A stretch of 35,252 bases of DNA from Holophagae bacterium (GTDB lineage: Bacteria > Acidobacteriota > Thermoanaerobaculia > Thermoanaerobaculales > Sulfomarinibacteraceae). Both the position numbers and the translations under genes were made by a program. The notes under the pieces are model-generated. The model was not told the DNA's origin and did no database searches. It saw only the letters and a program-made list of their open reading frames with translations. Within the stretch, counting starts at the first letter, position 1. Every line of letters starts with the position of its first letter. The stretch lies in assembly GCA_003105185.1 (NCBI GenBank), contig PQAJ01000245.1:1-35252 (forward strand), in the 5' to 3' direction. Shown here piece by piece: positions 6,995-16,000 of this stretch.

Positions 6995-8212
6995 GTGCCA
7001 CTATTCGTCACGGCCGGGGTGCAGGCAGCGTTGTCGCGGCGGTGGCTCCAGGTCGCCGCCGCCGCGATGTTCATCAACACAAGCTACGGCACCCTCTCCT
7101 ACGCCTTCAGCGTGCTCGTCACGAAATCAGGCCCCGGCGGCGAATTCGGGGCCGGCGCCGTATCGCTCGGGTTCGGGCTCGCCCTCCTGGTCTCCGGAGC
7201 CGCGGGCATCTTCGCCGGGACCATCGCCGACCTCCTCGGCACGCGCCGGCTGATGGCGGGCGGGGCGGTCATCGGCTGTATCGGGCTGGCCCTGCTCGGC
7301 GCCGTGCAGGAGTCCTGGCAGCTCATCCTGGTGATGGCCGTGGTGCTCGGCCCCGCCATGGCAGCCACCTTCTACGAACCGGTGTACGTGCTCATGAACC
7401 GCTGGTTCGCCGCCGGGGACCGGCCCCGCGCCTACGGCGTCCTCACCCTGATGAGCGGCATCTCGATCACCATCTTCACCCCGCTCACCCGCTGGCTCGT
7501 GTCCGAGCTGGGCTGGCGGCAGGCGGTGGTAGTGCTTGGCGGCATCCTGCTCGCGGTCGGCACGCTCGTCCCGGCGCTCTTGCAGGAGCCCATCGAGCGG
7601 GTGGATGGCGCTCCCCGCCTGACTCCGCGCCGGTTCGCGACGGAAGCGCGCGAGGGCCTCGGCCAGGCGAATGCCGCCTTCTGGGTGTTCACCCTCGCGT
7701 TCGTGGCGGCAACCGTGGCCTTCAGCGGGTTCTCGTTCCACATGATCTCGCAGCTCGAGACGCGCGGCTTCGACGAGACGGCCGTGGCGAACACCATCGC
7801 CCTGACGGGCATCGTCAGCCTCCCCGCGCGGCTCATCCTGCCGATGCTCTCGGGCCGCGCGCCGAGCGCCGCGCTGCTGGCGGTTTGCTTCGCCCTGCTG
7901 GGGGTGGCTGCCTGGCTGGCGAGCGTGGCCGGCGCCTGGTGGCAGGTGTGGGTCTACATCGCCGTGTTCGGTGCCGTGTTCGGGGCGGTCTACCCCCTGC
8001 GCGCGCTGGTCGTCTCCGAGCGGTTCGCGGGGCCGTACTTCGGGCGGGTCATCGGGTTGCAGGCGCTCTTCGTGGCGATGGCCCGCGCCACCGGACCGGT
8101 CGCGATCGGTCTCATCGGCACGAGCCAGTCGGCCTACGAGTTCGGCTTCCGGCTGGCTGCAGGCGTACTGGTGGTGATGGCGGCGGTCACCTGGTGGTCG
8201 ATGCGGCGCTGA
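6995..8212 (+). CDS. Major facilitator superfamily (MFS) transporter
   Basis: About 405 residues with twelve predicted membrane segments. The loop between segments 2 and 3 carries the MFS signature region GTIADLLGTRRLMAGG, a variant of GxxxDxxGRR. The sequence resembles the monocarboxylate/oxalate-antiporter-like MFS branch (a long GPAMAATFYEPVYVLMNRWFAAGDRPRAYG region after segment 4), but the substrate is unknown. The frame also allows a TTG at 6983. I prefer GTG 6995 because TTG 6983 lies inside the best -10 hexamer and neither has a Shine-Dalgarno sequence. A palindrome just upstream suggests control by a DNA-binding regulator. Confidence 0.88.
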   Translation: MPLFVTAGVQAALSRRWLQVAAAAMFINTSYGTLSYAFSVLVTKSGPGGEFGAGAVSLGFGLALLVSGAAGIFAGTIADLLGTRRLMAGGAVIGCIGLALLGAVQESWQLILVMAVVLGPAMAATFYEPVYVLMNRWFAAGDRPRAYGVLTLMSGISITIFTPLTRWLVSELGWRQAVVVLGGILLAVGTLVPALLQEPIERVDGAPRLTPRRFATEAREGLGQANAAFWVFTLAFVAATVAFSGFSFHMISQLETRGFDETAVANTIALTGIVSLPARLILPMLSGRAPSAALLAVCFALLGVAAWLASVAGAWWQVWVYIAVFGAVFGAVYPLRALVVSERFAGPYFGRVIGLQALFVAMARATGPVAIGLIGTSQSAYEFGFRLAAGVLVVMAAVTWWSMRR

Positions 8213-8345
8213 ACCGGCTGTTGTACTATGCATCACATAGAGACCGGCGCATGAGCGACCACGAGCCTGAGTACATGCAACGCCCCGGCAAGTGGCGCCG
8301 AGATCGGGATCGGAGCTAAGGTTCGAGATCTGCAGGGGTTCGTCA

Positions 8346-8630
8346 TTGTTGGTGATGGTGATTGCCGTTGCGTTGGTAGGCATCGCCGGCTGCGTCGCGG
8401 CCGCTCGAGGCCGGATCGCCTGGATATCGGCTGTTCTCGCGTTGTCAGGGCCGATTGTCTGGCTCACGATGGATGCCATCGTCTCGGGTACCGCAGCGAG
8501 TGGCCCCGCAGGGCTCTCGCGGGGGAGCTGGCTCGCGATACTGCGGGACCTGCAATGGCTGGCCTGGGGTGGCATCGTCGCGACGAGCGCAGTGTTGTTG
8601 CTGGCAACGAAAAAGCGCGGCGGGGAGTGA
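8346..8630 (+). CDS. Small membrane protein, unknown
   Basis: About 94 residues with three hydrophobic segments (MVIAVALVGIAGCVAAA, WISAVLALSGPIVWLTM, and WLAWGGIVATSAVLLLA) and a short basic C-terminus KKRGGE. I do not recognise a family. The frame opens at GTG 8292, but a TTG at 8346 lies seven bases after AGGGG and removes an unlikely polar arm, so it is my preferred start; ATG 8355 is the next option. It is followed by a hairpin-rich region that probably ends its transcript. Confidence 0.55.
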   Translation: MLVMVIAVALVGIAGCVAAARGRIAWISAVLALSGPIVWLTMDAIVSGTAASGPAGLSRGSWLAILRDLQWLAWGGIVATSAVLLLATKKRGGE

Positions 8631-8756
8631 AGCACAGCCGGCCTTCGACGCCGGTTAGGAACACTGGCGGCCCAACCCCGCCTGGGCGCCTCTTACCCTT
8701 CCTGAAGGCTGGGACGCGGGGATTGGCGACGCCTCTTGCCCCGGTAGTGCATGATA

Positions 8757-8809
8757 GAAGGCGAGGGCTCTCCCGGGCGTGTCCGCTCCACACCGGGAAG
8801 CCCTCCTTC
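8757..8809 (+). other. Long stem-loop in convergent intergenic region
   Basis: The 5' arm (8757-8776) and 3' arm (8793-8809) pair in three blocks: GAAG/CTTC, GAGGGCT/AGCCCTC and CCCGG/CCGGG, with small bulges and a 16-base loop. TCTTT follows. It could terminate the upstream small-membrane-protein transcript or be part of a structured RNA. A smaller hairpin CTCTG/CAGAG (8823-8840) comes next. Confidence 0.55.
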
Positions 8810-8852
8810 TCTTTGCCCTGAACTCTGCCCGCGTTCAGAGAGGAGATGCAAG

Positions 8853-8884
8853 AAGCCCGCCGGTGGCCAGACCGGGCGGGCTTT
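8853..8884. terminator. Bidirectional terminator hairpin
   Basis: AAGCCCGCC (8853-8861) pairs perfectly with GGCGGGCTT (8875-8883) across a 13-base loop. TTT runs off the 3' side on the plus strand, and a short CTTCTT tail follows on the minus strand. It sits between the 3' ends of a plus-strand gene and the minus-strand GGDEF gene. Confidence 0.65.
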
Positions 8885-8922
8885 GCGAACTCCAACCAGG
8901 GGAGCGGTGGAGAAGACTCGTA

Positions 8923-9714
8923 TCAGGCGACGGCGGGCGTCGCGGACGGCCGCCGGGCAGCCGAGGGTGTCATGATCCGTGGGCCGTTCGAGCGGGCGCT
9001 CACGAGGTCGCGCTGGGCGCGCCGCAAGAAGTCGCGGACCTCGAGCTCGCCCTCGTACCCGCTCAATGAGACCACCGGGAACATCTGGTTGGCGCTTTCC
9101 AGGGGAATGCACGAACCGAGCGCCGGGAGCAGGCCGTCCGCCTTGTCGGCCGCCGTGCGGTCTTGCTCGTCGGCGATGACCGCCGCGAACACCGGCCCCT
9201 GCAGGTGGGCGACAAAATCGCCTTCGCCAAGCGTCTGGCGCATCACGCGCGCCACCGAGGGCAGGAACCGCTCGTCGCCCACCTTCAATTTCTCGAAACC
9301 TCCGAAGTCGGTGAGGACCAGCGAGAACGCCCGCCCGTTGCGCACCGAGCGCATCATCTGGCGGCGCAGCTCGAACACAAAGTGGCGGCTGTTGGGCAGC
9401 CCGGTCGTGTCGTCCTCATAGATGCGTCCCCGCATCCGGTCGAGGGCCCGGTGGAAGCGGCGGCCCTGTTCCGATTCTTCATACCAGAACTGGACGTGCA
9501 CCCCGGCGAACAGCAACGTCGAGAGCCCGATGACCAGGAAGTTCGAACTCTTGCCGGAGATGATCGTCTGCGCTTCGACGCAGAAAACGATGATCCAGAG
9601 CGCGAATGTCACCGGACGGACCATCCGCACGAGCAGCGACGACTCGACGGAGCCGAGCTCGTTCTGCTCTGCCGATGGCAAGAGGAAGGCGCTCAGCGTG
9701 GGCGGCTTGTTCAT
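8923..9714 (-). CDS. Membrane protein with degenerate GGDEF domain
   Basis: A 263-residue protein with two membrane helices (about 31-50 and 59-77), a short coiled linker, and a GGDEF-type domain from ~98. The domain retains the entry motif TTGLPNSRHF and the fold around LVLTDFGGFEKLKVGD, but the active-site GGDEF loop reads Q172-G-P-V-F176. The essential acidic pair of diguanylate cyclases is therefore absent, and cyclic-di-GMP synthesis is not expected. Such domains usually act as sensors, GTP-binding or partner modules. The start is ATG 9714, preceded by AGGGG; the longer upstream frame is Arg/Pro-rich read-through. The C-terminal ~20 residues are low-complexity Ala/Pro/Ser/Arg. Confidence 0.85.
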   Translation of the reverse strand: MNKPPTLSAFLLPSAEQNELGSVESSLLVRMVRPVTFALWIIVFCVEAQTIISGKSSNFLVIGLSTLLFAGVHVQFWYEESEQGRRFHRALDRMRGRIYEDDTTGLPNSRHFVFELRRQMMRSVRNGRAFSLVLTDFGGFEKLKVGDERFLPSVARVMRQTLGEGDFVAHLQGPVFAAVIADEQDRTAADKADGLLPALGSCIPLESANQMFPVVSLSGYEGELEVRDFLRRAQRDLVSARSNGPRIMTPSAARRPSATPAVA

Positions 9715-9811
9715 AGGTGAACCCCTGGCGGTCTCACTTAGTAGGTCGAACGCTTCAGGGCCGATCCGCAGGCCGGAAATGTAAACCGTCTGTAATTCTT
9801 TCCTCCGCGGG

Positions 9812-11263
9812 CTACCTGGGACGCCGTGGCGGAAGCGATTCCAGGTACTCGTGGATGGCCTGGGCCGCCCGCCGCCCATCGGCCAGCGCGGTGACCACCA
9901 GGTCGGCACCGTTCACATTGTCGCCGCCCGCGAACACCCCGGGCCGCGAGGTCTGCCCCTGGCGATCCACCTGGATGAGCGCTTTCCGGTCGGCCTTCAG
10001 CCCGCTCGTCGTCTGCGGCACGACCGGGTCGGCGCCATAGCCGATGGCGATCGCGACGGCGTCAGCCGGGATAAAGAACTCGCTGCCCTTCACCGGGATC
10101 GGCCGGCGCCGGCCGGATTCGTCCGGCTCGCCGAGTTGCATTCGCTGGCACTCCACCGAGACGACATGGCCATTTTCATCGCCGATGAGACGCACCGGCA
10201 GGGTGAGCATCTCGAAGATCACACCCTCTTCGCGGGCGTTCTTCCGCTCTTCGCCGCGCCCCAGCATCTCCGCCTCGGTGCGCCGGTACACGCACGTCAC
10301 GTGTTCAGATCCCAGCCGGATCGCCGTCCGCACGCAGTCCATCGAGGTGTCGCCACCGCCGATGACGACGACATTCGTCAGCTTCGGCAGCGGTTTGCGG
10401 AAGTGCGACGGAAGCTGATCAGCCGAAAGATTGCCACGGACGAGGAACTCGGTGGCGCTGTAGACGCCCGCCAGGCCCTCGCCCTCGATTTCCATCTGGT
10501 TGCCGACCCCGGCGCCGGTGCCGAGGAAGACCGCCTCGAAGCCGGAATCGAACAGGCTGTCGAGGGTCACGTCTTTGCCGACGTAGGTGTTGCAGACGAA
10601 CTTTACGCCCAGTTCTTCCAGGTGCCTGATGTAGTCATCGACGATGTTCTTGCGCATCTTGAAGTTCGGGATGCCATAGACGAGCACGCCGCCCGGCTCG
10701 GGCCAGGATTCGTAGACCGTCGGGGCGTGGCCTTCCAGCGCCAGCTGTTCGGCCACTGCCAGTCCGGCCGGGCCAGACCCGATGATCGCGACGCTGTGGC
10801 CAGTCGGTTCGGGCAGGTAGCGCGGCTTCGGATAGCCGCTCAACTCCTGCCGCTGGTAGTCGGTGCAGAACGCTTCGAGCTTGCCGATGGTGACCGGCGG
10901 CTCTTTCTCGCCGCCGGGGCGGATCGCGAAGCCAACCACGCAGGCGCCCTCGCACAGCTTCTCCTGCGGGCAGAGCCGGCCGCACATTTCGGGCAGGTTG
11001 CTCGTCTCGCGGAACTTGTCCGCCGCCCCGAGGATATCGCCCACTTCGAGCAACGCGAACGCCCCCGGGATGTCGTTGTCCACGGGGCAGGCTTCCTGGC
11101 ACGGCGCCGAGGGGCACTGGATGCAGCGCGACGCCTCAACTCTGGCGGCGTTCAGGTCGAACCCGATGTAGGTCTCGTCGAAATTCCGCTTGCGGGCTTC
11201 GGGGTCCTGCTTGGGGACCGGTTGGACGCTGATGGCAAGACGGCGCGCGACTTCGTGTGTCAT
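9812..11263 (-). CDS. gltD: Glutamate synthase small subunit / GltD-type NADPH oxidoreductase
   Basis: A 483-residue flavoprotein. The N-terminal iron-sulfur domain has eight cysteines in the expected pattern: C47, C50, C55, C59, then C94, C98, C104, C108. An FAD Rossmann fold follows (VAIIGSGPAGLAVAEQLALEG), then an NADPH fold (VVVIGGGDTSMDCVRTAIRLG) and a C-terminal FAD-contact motif (VFAGGDNVNGADLVVTALADG). In GOGAT this chain passes electrons from NADPH to the large GltB subunit, which makes glutamate from glutamine and 2-oxoglutarate. No gltB is in the window, so it could also serve another acceptor, as related NfnB and DPD-N chains do. ATG 11263 fits the family N-terminus but has no convincing Shine-Dalgarno; the upstream extension of the frame is not family-like. 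Confidence 0.92.
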   Translation of the reverse strand: MTHEVARRLAISVQPVPKQDPEARKRNFDETYIGFDLNAARVEASRCIQCPSAPCQEACPVDNDIPGAFALLEVGDILGAADKFRETSNLPEMCGRLCPQEKLCEGACVVGFAIRPGGEKEPPVTIGKLEAFCTDYQRQELSGYPKPRYLPEPTGHSVAIIGSGPAGLAVAEQLALEGHAPTVYESWPEPGGVLVYGIPNFKMRKNIVDDYIRHLEELGVKFVCNTYVGKDVTLDSLFDSGFEAVFLGTGAGVGNQMEIEGEGLAGVYSATEFLVRGNLSADQLPSHFRKPLPKLTNVVVIGGGDTSMDCVRTAIRLGSEHVTCVYRRTEAEMLGRGEERKNAREEGVIFEMLTLPVRLIGDENGHVVSVECQRMQLGEPDESGRRRPIPVKGSEFFIPADAVAIAIGYGADPVVPQTTSGLKADRKALIQVDRQGQTSRPGVFAGGDNVNGADLVVTALADGRRAAQAIHEYLESLPPRRPR

Positions 11264-11441
11264 AAATCGTGGTGAGACGCGGGGGCGGAGCGGTGGCGGC
11301 CTGCCCCTGCGCGAAATCCTTATTGGAGGGTACCTTCCGATCGTACCGGAGCGGCCCGTGATGTCAACGAACGCATGGCCCGCTGGACATGGGTCCCGCC
11401 TTCCCTGCCTAATGCGCCAACCCAATGCCAGCAGGAGTCCC

Positions 11442-11990
11442 ATGGCACGCCTCGCCCCGCTCGACCTCGACCAACTCCAACCCGGCCAGCGCGCCGTGGC
11501 CGACGCCATCATCAGCGGCCCGCGCGGGGGTCTCCGGGGCCCCTTCGAGGCATGGCTGCGCAGCCCCGAACTGGCCGACCGCGCCCAGAAGCTCGGCGAG
11601 TACTGCCGCTTTGGCACCAGCCTGCCCCGCGACCTCTCCGAGTTCGCGATCCTGCTGACCGGCAAGCACTGGAAGGCCCAGTTCGAGTTCTGGGCGCACG
11701 CCCGTCTCGCGCGCGAGGCCGGGCTCCCCGAGGACATCATCGAGGCGGTCGCCACCAACGTCACGCCCTCTTTCCGGAACGAGGCGCAACGCGCGGTGTA
11801 TGCGTTCGTCACCGAGCACTTCGCCACCAACCGCGTCTCCGATGCCACCTACCGGCTCGCCATCGCCGAACTCGGTGAGCGCGGCGTGGTCGACCTGGTC
11901 GGCGTGGCCGGCTACTACTGCCTGGTCTCCATGACCCTGAATGTGTTCGATGTCGGCCTCCCGCCTGGCGAGTCCGAACTGCTTCCATGA
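11442..11990 (+). CDS. Carboxymuconolactone decarboxylase-like protein
   Basis: A 182-residue protein of the AhpD/CMD superfamily. These are small all-helical proteins that include 4-carboxymuconolactone decarboxylases and AhpD-type peroxidase partners. The conserved central helix is seen as LSEFAILLTGKHWKAQFEFWAHARLAREAGL, with W and the EFWAHA segment at the usual place. The two-cysteine redox motif of AhpD (CxxC) is absent, so a peroxidase-type thiol role is unlikely; this variant is common among uncharacterised CMD proteins. The start is ATG 11442, behind CAGGAG; the frame upstream is non-family sequence. It is divergent from gltD and 80 bp ahead of the stress-protein gene. Confidence 0.85.
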   Translation: MARLAPLDLDQLQPGQRAVADAIISGPRGGLRGPFEAWLRSPELADRAQKLGEYCRFGTSLPRDLSEFAILLTGKHWKAQFEFWAHARLAREAGLPEDIIEAVATNVTPSFRNEAQRAVYAFVTEHFATNRVSDATYRLAIAELGERGVVDLVGVAGYYCLVSMTLNVFDVGLPPGESELLP

Positions 11991-12069
11991 CCAGGACCTG
12001 CCATGCGGCCGTCCAGGGCGTCCCCGATCGCCCATCGCTTCCCGTCACGGGGCATGGTGAAATAGGGCC

Positions 12070-12936
12070 ATGAAGATCCTCGTCACCACCGACGGCTCCG
12101 AGCGCTCGCTCTGTGTCCTTCCCCATGCAGCGCGTTTCGCGACGGCCACGGGCGCGGAGCTGATCCTGATGCGCGTGCTCGATCCCCGCACCGACGCCTC
12201 GGGCGACATCGCGCCCTCACTCGAGGAGGCGCTGGTCCGGGTACGCGAACGCTGGACCGCCGACTTGCGGGCGGTACTCGCGAAGTCCGGCGTTGCGGGC
12301 GAAACCTACATCGCCGAACGCAAGTGGGGTGAGGACATCCCCACCACCATCCACCGCGCCGCCGACGAGACCGCGGCAACCCTGCTGGCGATGGACTCCC
12401 GGGGCACCGGGGCGCTGCGCCACGCTTTGCTTGGCAGCGTCACCATGGGCGTCATTTCGAAGGCCGACCTCCCGGTCATGTCGCTCGGTGGCTGCCCCCC
12501 ACCGCCCGGCTACGACGGGATCTACCACCTCCTCATCACCTCGGACGGATCGCCCGATGCGCGCAGCGTCTTCGGCGGGCTGGGCGAAATCCTGGCTCCC
12601 GGGAAGGTCAAAGTAACGCTCCTCCAGGTGGTCGTGATGCAGGCGCTCGAACCCGAGGCTGAGGCCGAGGCGCGCGGCCTGGCCGAACTTCGCCCGCTCC
12701 TCGAACGGGTGCCGGCCGGGGTCGAGGCCTCAGCCATGGTGCGGGTCATCCCGCCCGCGGCCGGCATCGACACCGCGATCGCTGCCGCCGCCGCCGACAT
12801 CCGCGCCGACGCCATCGCGACGGCGACCTATGGCCACAGTGCCCGCCGCCACCTGGTGGCCGGCAGCACCGCCCTTGGCGTGGTCAAGCTCGCCGAAGTC
12901 CCGGTCATCCTCGTCAAGAGCCACCCGGTCGCCTGA
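12070..12936 (+). CDS. Universal stress protein, two tandem UspA domains
   Basis: 288 residues made of two USP folds. Domain 1 (1-143) opens with MKILVTTDGSERS and ends with the nucleotide-loop region RGTGALRHALLGSVTMGVI. Domain 2 (155-288) opens with HLLITSDGSPDA and ends with GHSARRHLVAGSTALGVV. Both carry the Gly...Gly-Ser loop that marks ATP-binding USPs, though the spacing is slightly shorter than the textbook G-2x-G-9x-G(S/T). The role is cytoplasmic stress survival; the partner is unknown. A TGAAAT hexamer (12058-12063) lies six bases before ATG 12070, so a leaderless start is possible. Confidence 0.92.
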   Translation: MKILVTTDGSERSLCVLPHAARFATATGAELILMRVLDPRTDASGDIAPSLEEALVRVRERWTADLRAVLAKSGVAGETYIAERKWGEDIPTTIHRAADETAATLLAMDSRGTGALRHALLGSVTMGVISKADLPVMSLGGCPPPPGYDGIYHLLITSDGSPDARSVFGGLGEILAPGKVKVTLLQVVVMQALEPEAEAEARGLAELRPLLERVPAGVEASAMVRVIPPAAGIDTAIAAAAADIRADAIATATYGHSARRHLVAGSTALGVVKLAEVPVILVKSHPVA

Positions 12937-13051
12937 GGCGCGCTACAGGCGATTCCGGGCCGTTCGAGCGGCCAGGCAAGACCATTCGGCCTTGGCGTTG
13001 GTCTAATCCGCGGAACAAAATGCCAGAGCTTCTGCGCGAGGAGGCCTTTCC

Positions 13052-16000
13052 ATGGCGGACGACGGGGGCGACCCTTCCGAATCACTGGGCTTCTTCGGCC
13101 AGCTCCGGTCGCAGCACTGGGCCGTCAAGATCATTCTTGGCTTCGTTTTGCTCATCGTCGGGTCGCCGTTCCTCGGGATCGGCGCGGGCCTCGCCTACAG
13201 CGTCGCGCGCGGGCCCGGCCTCCTGGTCTACGGCGCGCTGATCCTGTTCGGCTACGGCTGGTTCGTGTTCACCCGGCCGCAGGTGCCGGACCTTGTGCGG
13301 GACCTCTCCTCCACGGCAGCCCGGCCCGCGCCTGCGGCGGCTGCACCGGTACCCGCGCCGCAGGGCACCTTCGCCGCCGCCGGAGCGGCAACCGTGTCCC
13401 GCTACTGCCAAACATGCGGAGCGGGCTTCGGCAGCGAACTGAACCGCTGCCACGAATGCGGGGCAGATTGGCAGGACACCCCGGCCGGCTCCATCGGTAC
13501 GCTTGCGGCATATCTCAACCAGCTCACGCGCGATCGGCTTTTCGGCCTGCTCGATGAGCCGAACTTCCGCCGGTTGCGTAGCGAGTACGAACGGCGGCTC
13601 AGCGCGCTGCGGCCCACCCCCACCCCGCCCGCGCCGGTAGCCGAGGCGCCCGCCCCCGTCATCCCGCCACCGCCTGTCCCTGTCGAGCGCCCCGCTTCCG
13701 CGATCCCGACGCCGGTCACGCCCCGCCCTGCCAGGGTTCGCGAACCCCGCCCGACCGCGGCGGACATGGGCCGGACCGTCATCGGCTGGGCCGCTGAACG
13801 CCAGGCCGACATCCTCCTCTACGTCGGCGCGTTCATGCTCTCGATCGCCGCCATCATCTTCGTCGCCTACCAGGGTGAAGAGCTCAGCGGCGCCATCCGC
13901 TTCACCGTGCTCACGGCCTATGCGGTGGGCTTCCTCGGGTTCGGCCTGTTGCTCCATCGCTGGGAGCGCGTGAAGGAAGCGGGGCCGGCGTTCCTTGCGC
14001 TCGGCGCGATCCTGGTGCCGCTCGATTTCGTGGCCCTTCGCACGCAGGTGCTCAGCCATCAACAACTCGCCGACGATGTCCTCTGGCTGATCGCGTCCTC
14101 CAGCTGCGCCGCGCTCTACTTCGTCCTTGCCTTCCGGGGCTACGGGCGCTTCTACTTCCTGCCCGCCATCCCGGCCACGCTCATCGCGTGGGGGTCGCTC
14201 GGCTCGGTGGTGAACCTCCCGGCGGAATGGTTCGGCCCCTGGTACCTCGGGATTGCCGCGCCGGGCTACGTGACTGCCATTGCCTTCCTCGGGCGCTGGG
14301 GCCCGGCGAGGTGGCTCCTGGGTCTCGCCGTGGTCATCGGAGGCGCCGCCCTCGGCTGGACCCATGTAGTTTCCGCCGCCAGCGGGGACCACCACGCAGC
14401 CGTGCCCGCCGCTTACGCCCTCGGTACCGCCGCGGTAGCCACCGGGCTGCGCTGGCGCCGCGATGTCCCGGCGCTCTCCGTCCTTCCCATCCTCGCCGGG
14501 CTGACCGCCGGGAGCGCGTGGTGGGCTGCCTTCGGGCTCTCCTACGAATGGCAACCTGTGTTCGTCGCCCTCACCGGGGCCGGGTACCTGGTGCTCGCCC
14601 ACTTCCAGCCCAGGGAGCTGGCGCAGGGGTGGGCCGGGATCGCCACCGGGTTCGCGGCCCTGGCGCTCGTGGCAGCTCACGTTGCCGTGACCGGCGACGG
14701 CGCCGGCCACGGCGCGCTGCCCGCCACTTACGCCGTCGTGTTCGCCGCAACGGCCGGCGCCTTCGGCCGCTGGGGATGGGGCGCCGCCGGTGCGGCCTTG
14801 CCACCACTCGGCGCGATGACGCTCCTGACCGCCGCCTGGGCCTCCGGAGCGGCCGGCACCGAGTGGTATGGAGCCTTCGCCGTCCTCGCGGCCTTCGGCT
14901 ACCTCGCCCTCGCCGCCTTCGACCGCCAGGAGCGCACCCTCAACTGGCAGACCGCGGCCGCGTTCACGGCCGTCATCGGCCCACCGCTCGCCCACATCGC
15001 CGTTGCCGCCAACGACGACCCGCAACGATGGGCGCTGCCGGCCACCCACGGCATGGTGCTCGTGGGAGCAGCGGCGGCATTCGCCCGCTGGCGCTGGTCC
15101 TGGCGGGTGGCGCCGGCTGCCATCCCGGCGGCTGCCGCCCTCACGGCCCTCACGGCGTCGTGGGCCCGGTGGGACCTCCAACCCGAGTGGTATGCCGCCT
15201 TCGCCGCGGCCGCTGGCCTCGGATACCTGGTGCTCGCGCACTTCGGCGAGCAACGGCTCGCCCGGAGCTGGGGCGCAGTCGCATTCGCGTTCGGCGCGCT
15301 CGCGGTCACGGGCGCGCACATCGCGATTCTCGAGCCCGGTGCCGAACGCCTGGCGCTGCCGCTTGCCTACGGGCTGTTTCTCGTGGGAGTCGCTGCCGCC
15401 TATGCGCGCTGGCGCTGGCTTGAATCCGCGGCCCTGCTGCCGCCAGCCGCCGCTATGACCGCCCTGACCGTGTCGTGGTGGCGGTGGGACCTCCAGCCCG
15501 AGTGGTATGCCTCCTTCGCCGCAGCCGCGGCCATCGGTTACCTCGCCCTGGCGCGCTTCGACTTCGCCGAACGGCGCGCGTACTGGTGGGGCGGGAGCGT
15601 CCTGGCCGCCGGTACCGCGCTTGCGATGGCCCACGTAGCCGTCGCGGTCAGGCTGGAGCCCGATCGCCTCGCCCTGCCCGTCCCGTACGCCGTCCTCACT
15701 GGCGGCGCGGCGGCGGCCTTCACGGCCTGGCGGTTCCGCTGGCGTGTAGCCCCCGGGGCTCTCCCCGCCCTTGCGGCCATGGCGGCCATCACCGGCGCCT
15801 GGGCGCTGTGGGACATCCAGTTCGCCTGGTACGGCCCGATTGCCGCCGCCGCCACCTTCGGTTACATCGCCTGGGCACTCACCGACGAAGTGCCCCGGGC
15901 GCGCCCCTGGCTCGCCTTCGCCGCCGTCGCCGGGGGTGTTGGTGTCATCTTCACCCAGGCCGCTCAATTCGCCGAAGCTGACCCGGCGCCCGTCCACGCC

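Noticed and set aside
8251-8319. 22-residue ORF (MSDHEPEYMQRPGKW...) between the MFS gene and the small membrane protein
   Set aside because: A TACTAT hexamer lies upstream, but there is no ribosome site and no recognisable family, and the length is within chance expectation.
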